A stretch of 64,000 nucleotides of DNA, from positions 100,005 through 164,004 of the forward strand of contig NZ_BPQR01000010.1 of NCBI RefSeq assembly GCF_022179345.1, written 5' to 3'. Shown one piece after another: positions 60,177-64,000 of this stretch. Position 1 is the first letter of the stretch; every line of letters begins with the position of its first letter. The notes under the pieces are model-generated. The model was not told the origin of the DNA, ran no database searches, and saw only the letters and a program-made list of their open reading frames with translations. Position numbers and translations under genes: made by a program. The DNA is from Methylobacterium jeotgali (GTDB taxonomy: Bacteria; Pseudomonadota; Alphaproteobacteria; Rhizobiales; Beijerinckiaceae).

Positions 60177-60893
60177 ATGGGCGGCCTCGGACTCAGCGTC
60201 CTCATCGTCACCCACGACGCGGCCTCGGAGATCGGCCCCTGCCTCGCCTACCTGACGGGCAGCGAGATCGGCCGGTCCTGCGAGATCGTCGTGGTGGATA
60301 ACGGCTCGCGCGACGGCACCGGGCAGATCGTCGCCGGCCGCTGGCCGGAGGTGCATCTCGTGGCCGGCCGCCGCGGGCACGGTGTCGCCGGCGGCACGGC
60401 GCTGGCGTTCGCCGCCTCGCGGGGCCGCTACCTGCTGCTGCTCGCCCCGAACGTCCTCCTGATCGATCCCGGAACGGTGGCCGGCCTGATCGAGGGGCTC
60501 GACGCCAGGCCCGAGGCGGGAGCGGTCGGCCTCCGCCTCGTCGCCGACGGCGGCGCGGGCGCCGCGCCGGGCCGTCTCGCCGCGGCCGTCCGGTCGCTCG
60601 GCATCGGGCCGCGCGGTGCCGCGACGGTCGGGGGAGCGTCCGAGGCCTGCCTGATGATCCGGCGTGAGGCGGCCTGCCCGGCGGGGGCGAGCCCTCTGTT
60701 CCTCGGCGGCGGGACCTGGCCCGCGCGTCTTCGCGGAGCCGGCTGGGGCGTCGAGGTCCTGCCTCGGCTCGAGGCGATCCAGCTCGGCCGATCGGTGTCC
60801 GCGCTTCCGGCCCGCGTCCGTCGCGAGCGCCGATCGGGGACGGCGCAGGCCTGCACCGTGACGGAGATCTCGGAGCGCCGCCGCGCGCCGTGA
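60177..60893 (+). CDS. short family-2-like glycosyltransferase
   Basis: A 238-residue protein starting LSVLIVTHDAASEIGPCLAY, with CEIVVVDNGSRDGTGQIVAG and RYLLLLAPNVLLIDPGTVAG. It is a GT-A fold nucleotide-sugar transferase domain of the family 2/WcaA kind. It lacks a C-terminal extension and the usual QxxRW segment is not obvious. ATG 60177 is preceded by ACGGAGACG. Possibly contributes to the polysaccharide made and exported by the neighbouring Wza-like gene. Confidence 0.7.
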   Translation: MGGLGLSVLIVTHDAASEIGPCLAYLTGSEIGRSCEIVVVDNGSRDGTGQIVAGRWPEVHLVAGRRGHGVAGGTALAFAASRGRYLLLLAPNVLLIDPGTVAGLIEGLDARPEAGAVGLRLVADGGAGAAPGRLAAAVRSLGIGPRGAATVGGASEACLMIRREAACPAGASPLFLGGGTWPARLRGAGWGVEVLPRLEAIQLGRSVSALPARVRRERRSGTAQACTVTEISERRRAP

Positions 60894-60898
60894 GCCGC

Positions 60899-61285
60899 TC
60901 AGAGCGCCTTCTCCAAGAGCCCCTCGATCCACTCCGGCTGGGTCTCGCCCACCGAGCGGCCGACCTCCCGGCCGCCCTTGAAGACGATCAGGGTGCTCTG
61001 GGAGCGCGCCTCGAAGCGGCGCATCGCCTCCTTGCGGGTGTCGAAGTCGATGTCGAGGACGAGAAGGTCCCGGAAGCGCGGATCGGCCGCGAGCTTGGCG
61101 AGGATCGGCTTCTGCGCCTTGCAGATCGGGCACCAGGGCGCGCTCACCGCCACCAGGATCGGCCGCCCCGCCGCCAGCGCGGCCTCGAACGCCGCGTCGG
61201 TGTAGGGGGCGGGGTCGGCGCGGGCGGGTAACGCGGCGGCGACGACGGCGAGCGCCGCCATGGCGGCGGCTGGACGGAACGGCAT
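60899..61285 (-). CDS. periplasmic thioredoxin-family protein (core paralogue)
   Basis: A 128-residue protein with a signal peptide and active site APWCPICKAQKPIL. It shares almost the whole C-terminal part with the island copy at 23665-24051 (DPRFRDLLVL, GRSVGETQPEWIEGLLEKAL). It stands alone, without CcdA or SoxYZ neighbours. It convergently faces the glycosyltransferase gene, 5 bp away. A general periplasmic reductase is likely. Confidence 0.82.
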   Translation of the reverse strand: MPFRPAAAMAALAVVAAALPARADPAPYTDAAFEAALAAGRPILVAVSAPWCPICKAQKPILAKLAADPRFRDLLVLDIDFDTRKEAMRRFEARSQSTLIVFKGGREVGRSVGETQPEWIEGLLEKAL

Positions 61286-61470
61286 GGGGCGGCCCTCCCG
61301 CCCGCCGTCTCGGGACGCGGGCGTCGCTCCCATATAGGGCGCCGTCCTGCCCCGGCTGCGCCGGACTCCGGGGCCCCGTTCACGATCCTGCGCGGGATGG
61401 CCGCGCCGTCCGTAGTCTTCGGCGCGGTCTTCGCCTCAATCTTGCAGTCCTGCGGTGCTAGAGAAGCTCT

Positions 61471-62892
61471 GTGAGTTTGGGACGACGGATCGTGAGAGCT
61501 GTGGCGTGTAAATCCGGGACGGTGCCGCGGCGTGCCGATCCCGTCGCGGGACGGTGCGTGTCGGCCGGCCGGGCCCTTCTGGTCGCGCTCTTCTGTCTCG
61601 GCGGCGCGCTCCTGTCCGGATCGGCCGGGGCCGAGCCCTTCCGCCTCGGTCAGGACGACAAGGTCGACGTGCGCGTCTTCGGCCGGCCCGATCTCTCGAT
61701 GAGCCTCAAGATCGACGCCGACGGCAACCTGCGCCTGCCGCTGGTCGGCAGCGTCCCTGCGGCCGGCCAGACGGTCGACGCGGTCGAGGAGCGGCTGAAC
61801 GCCGCCTATCGCGACGGGGCCGGCATCGTCGGCCCGAAGGTGACGGTGACGGTGCTCGAGACCGGCCCGATCTTCGTCGGCGGCGCCGTGCAGAGCCCCG
61901 GCCGCTACCCCTGGGCGAGCGACCTGACGCCGGCCAAGGCCTACGCGCTCGCCGGGGGGGCACCGCGCCTCTCCGAATCCGGCGGGCCGCTGCTGGCCTT
62001 CGAGTCCTACCGGGCGGTCGAGCAGGAGGAGCAGACCCAGACGCGGCTCGCCTCCGCCGTGCTGCGCCGGGCCCGCCTCGGCGCGGAGGCCGCCTCCGCT
62101 GCGACGTTCGAGCCGCCGAAGGGCTGGGCCGAGGGCCTCGCCACCGCCCAGGCCGACGAACTGCTCACCCGCGAGCGCCACCTCTTCGCCAAGCGCCGGG
62201 AATCGCTCGCCGGCGAGGTCAACAACCTCAAGCGCCAACAGCAGATCCTGGTGGAGCAGGACGCCGCCTATCGGGCGAGCCTCGTCAAGAAGGCGCAGCA
62301 GCGCTCGCTCCTCCAGCAGGAGCTCAGCGCCATGGACGGCGAGGCGACCACCGCCCGCCTCGTGCCCGTGACGCGCCTCCTCACGCTCAAGCGCCAGATC
62401 GTCGAGGTCGAGAACGACCAGCGCGACATCGAGCGGCGCATCACCGAGACCAAGCTCCAGGGCACCATCACCGAGACCACCATCGCCAACCTCCAGAACG
62501 CGCGGATCGTCGAAGCCTCGACGCAGCTCGCCGAGGTGGAGCGCGAGCTCGTGTCGCTCCGCGACAGCCTGGAGCCGAACCGGCGTCGCGCCGACATCGC
62601 CCGGCAGGTGATCGGCAACGGCGGCGCTGGTGCCCGCGGAGCCCGGACCGAGCGGGACGCCCGTGCCCGCGAGCCCCTCTTCTCGATCCGCCGGCAGGTC
62701 GCAGGCCGCACGGAGGTCATTCAGGCCGGGCCCGACACGCCGCTGATGCCCCGCGACCTCGTGCAGGTCGCCGTTCCCGCGCCGGTCCCGGCCTCGGCGG
62801 AGCGTGCGCCGGCCGAGCCGCCGGCGCCGCAATCCTCGGCCACGGGCACCCTGCCCGGAAAGCCCGGCGCCGCGGCCTCCGCCTCCCGCTGA
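61471..62892 (+). CDS. polysaccharide biosynthesis/export protein (Wza-like)
   Basis: A 473-residue protein. After a signal peptide comes the Poly_export domain (FRLGQDDKVDVRVFGRPDLS, LPLVGSVPAAGQTVDAVEER), then a SLBB-like part (ETGPIFVGGAVQSPGRYPWA). A coiled-coil (about 215-370, rich in Gln/Glu/Arg) and a Pro/Ala tail follow. The coiled-coil insertion resembles ExoF-type proteins of rhizobial exopolysaccharide systems. It starts with GTG at 61471. It forms an outer-membrane or periplasmic conduit for polysaccharide. Confidence 0.88.
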   Translation: MSLGRRIVRAVACKSGTVPRRADPVAGRCVSAGRALLVALFCLGGALLSGSAGAEPFRLGQDDKVDVRVFGRPDLSMSLKIDADGNLRLPLVGSVPAAGQTVDAVEERLNAAYRDGAGIVGPKVTVTVLETGPIFVGGAVQSPGRYPWASDLTPAKAYALAGGAPRLSESGGPLLAFESYRAVEQEEQTQTRLASAVLRRARLGAEAASAATFEPPKGWAEGLATAQADELLTRERHLFAKRRESLAGEVNNLKRQQQILVEQDAAYRASLVKKAQQRSLLQQELSAMDGEATTARLVPVTRLLTLKRQIVEVENDQRDIERRITETKLQGTITETTIANLQNARIVEASTQLAEVERELVSLRDSLEPNRRRADIARQVIGNGGAGARGARTERDARAREPLFSIRRQVAGRTEVIQAGPDTPLMPRDLVQVAVPAPVPASAERAPAEPPAPQSSATGTLPGKPGAAASASR

Positions 62893-62963
62893 GGGGCACT
62901 TCCCGACACGCCTGACCACCTTCGGGACAAGGCCCGAGACGGCGGTTTAGCCCGGCATTAAGC

Positions 62964-64000
62964 ATGCCGGTTTACCGTCTTCGCATGGTCTCGACAGGCA
63001 GAATCTCGGCGCGGGGACGGCTCTGCGTCTTCGCACTCCTCTGCGGCGCGGCGCTTCCCGCGTCCGCCGAGACGCTCGACAGCGCCCTGATCCGCGCCTA
63101 CGCGGCGAACCCCCAGCTCAACGCCAGCCGCGCGGGGCTTCGCGCCACCGACGAGAACGTCGCGATCGCCCAGGCCGGCTACCGGCCGCGGGTCGCGGTC
63201 GACGCCGATCTCGGCGTGCAGAAGTTCGACGGCGTGCTCTCGGGCACCCGAATCAACCAGACGACGCTGCCGGGCGGCGCTGGCATCACCGTCAACCAGA
63301 CCCTGTTCAACGGCTTCCAGACCGACAACGCTACGCGGCAGGCGGAATCCACCGTCTACAGCCAGCGCGAGGGTCTGCGCACGACCGAGATGACCGTGCT
63401 CTACAGCGCGGTCCAGGCCTACATGGCCGTGCTGTCCGACACCGCCACGCTGGAGCTGCGCCGCAACAACGTCGAGGTGCTGGAGGAGCAGCTCCGCCAG
63501 ACCCGCGAGCGCTTCCGCATCGGCGAGGTGACGCGCACGGACGTGGCGCAGGCGGAGGCGCGTCTGGCAGGCGCCCGCTCGGACGTGAGCGCGGCGGAGG
63601 CGCAGCTGCGGGCCTCGATCGGCCTGTACCGTCAGTTCGTGGGCGTCGAGCCGCGCCAGCTGGCGCCGGGGCGTCCGCTGGACCGCTACGTGCCCGGCAG
63701 CCTCGACGGGGCGATCGAGATCGGGCTGAAGGAGCACCCCTCGATCCTCTCGGCGCTGCATCAGGTCGACGCGGCGGAGGCGCAGGTGAAGGTGCTGGAG
63801 GGCCAGCTCTACCCGACGGTGGCGCTGCAGGGTCAGGTCAACCAGCGCTACGACCAGCAGCTGGCCGGCTCGAACGGGGTCTCGGCGACGATCCTCGGGC
63901 GGCTGACGGTGCCGATCTACGAGGGCGGGCAGACCTACGCGCAGATCCGCCAGGCGAAGGAGCTGGTGGGGCAGTCGCGCATCCAGGTGGAGCAGAGCCG
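62964..64000 (+). CDS. TolC-family outer-membrane efflux protein, cut by window end
   Basis: The frame is open from ATG 62964 to the end of the window (345 codons seen). A signal peptide (CVFALLCGAALPASAET) is followed by the TolC pattern: LDSALIRAYAANPQLNASRA, QAGYRPRVAVDADLGVQK, RERFRIGEVTRTDVAQAEAR and VPIYEGGQTYAQIRQAKELV. ATG 62985 is an alternative start. It could serve as the channel for the RND pump at 38-43 kb or a type I exporter; neighbours do not decide. Confidence 0.9.
   Translation, partial: MPVYRLRMVSTGRISARGRLCVFALLCGAALPASAETLDSALIRAYAANPQLNASRAGLRATDENVAIAQAGYRPRVAVDADLGVQKFDGVLSGTRINQTTLPGGAGITVNQTLFNGFQTDNATRQAESTVYSQREGLRTTEMTVLYSAVQAYMAVLSDTATLELRRNNVEVLEEQLRQTRERFRIGEVTRTDVAQAEARLAGARSDVSAAEAQLRASIGLYRQFVGVEPRQLAPGRPLDRYVPGSLDGAIEIGLKEHPSILSALHQVDAAEAQVKVLEGQLYPTVALQGQVNQRYDQQLAGSNGVSATILGRLTVPIYEGGQTYAQIRQAKELVGQSRIQVEQS

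Noticed and set aside
60177..60893. Glycosyltransferase as a truncated pseudogene
   Set aside because: Although short, the frame is intact, well started and retains the nucleotide-binding and DNGSRDGT motifs, so a compact active enzyme is as likely.

Overview
The window looks like the chromosome of a GC-rich alphaproteobacterium, most likely Methylobacterium/Methylorubrum or a close relative. This is inferred from a mesaconyl-CoA hydratase of the ethylmalonyl-CoA pathway, a GcrA-type zinc motif protein, tandem-HTH S24 regulators, a PQQ-associated CXXCW protein and uniformly high-GC codon use. No 16S or other phylogenetic marker is present, so the genus is an inference.

The window has two parts that meet at a tRNA-Ala(CGC) gene on the minus strand (34677-34752). 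Everything left of its 3' end (1 to about 34.6 kb) is accessory DNA: sparse genes, long gene-poor stretches, decayed coding fragments, operator arrays and several cassettes typical of defence islands. Everything right of it (34.8-64 kb) is densely packed core chromosome. The left end of the island lies outside the window.

Island, left to right: a soluble FtsH-like AAA+ metalloprotease with a DEDDy 3'-5' exonuclease (0.1-3.2 kb); a decayed stretch (3.2-6.3 kb); a small unknown gene (6.35-6.87 kb); an operator array before a tandem-HTH S24-like regulator (7.6-9.2 kb); a DUF4062 protein paired with a DUF2235 alpha/beta hydrolase (9.7-12.1 kb); a translationally coupled trio of recombinase genes resembling the gamma-mobile-trio GmtY/GmtZ/GmtX, with a palindrome inside its promoter (12.3-17.6 kb); an AvcD-like anti-phage dCTP deaminase with an overlapping DUF488-like partner (17.9-20.1 kb, minus); a Crp/Fnr regulator divergent from a SoxYZ-like carrier, CXXCW protein, thioredoxin, CcdA and periplasmic protein operon (21.1-25.3 kb); a possible PD-(D/E)XK protein behind its own promoter (25.8-26.8 kb); and, against the tRNA, a four-gene minus-strand operon (27.5-34.2 kb) of a nitrilase-like protein, a small middle component, a zinc-hook SMC-like ATPase and a membrane-TPR protein. 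That operon has a Lamassu/ABC-3C-like layout and is the best candidate for an undescribed system.

Core chromosome: YggT, mesaconyl-CoA hydratase, a TauE/SafE exporter, an L,D-transpeptidase, an RND efflux adaptor and pump, a GcrA-like zinc protein, a UDP-glucuronate-epimerase-like SDR, DUF2171, a 3-mercaptopyruvate sulfurtransferase, a carbohydrate porin with an extra barrel, RlmB, a CYTH/CHAD protein, an SGNH hydrolase, a DUF3311-SSS symporter pair, a PAS protein, TadE/TadG-like proteins, PcaD with a BKACE enzyme, a small glycosyltransferase, a thioredoxin closely related to the island copy, a Wza-like polysaccharide export protein, and a TolC-family protein cut by the window end.
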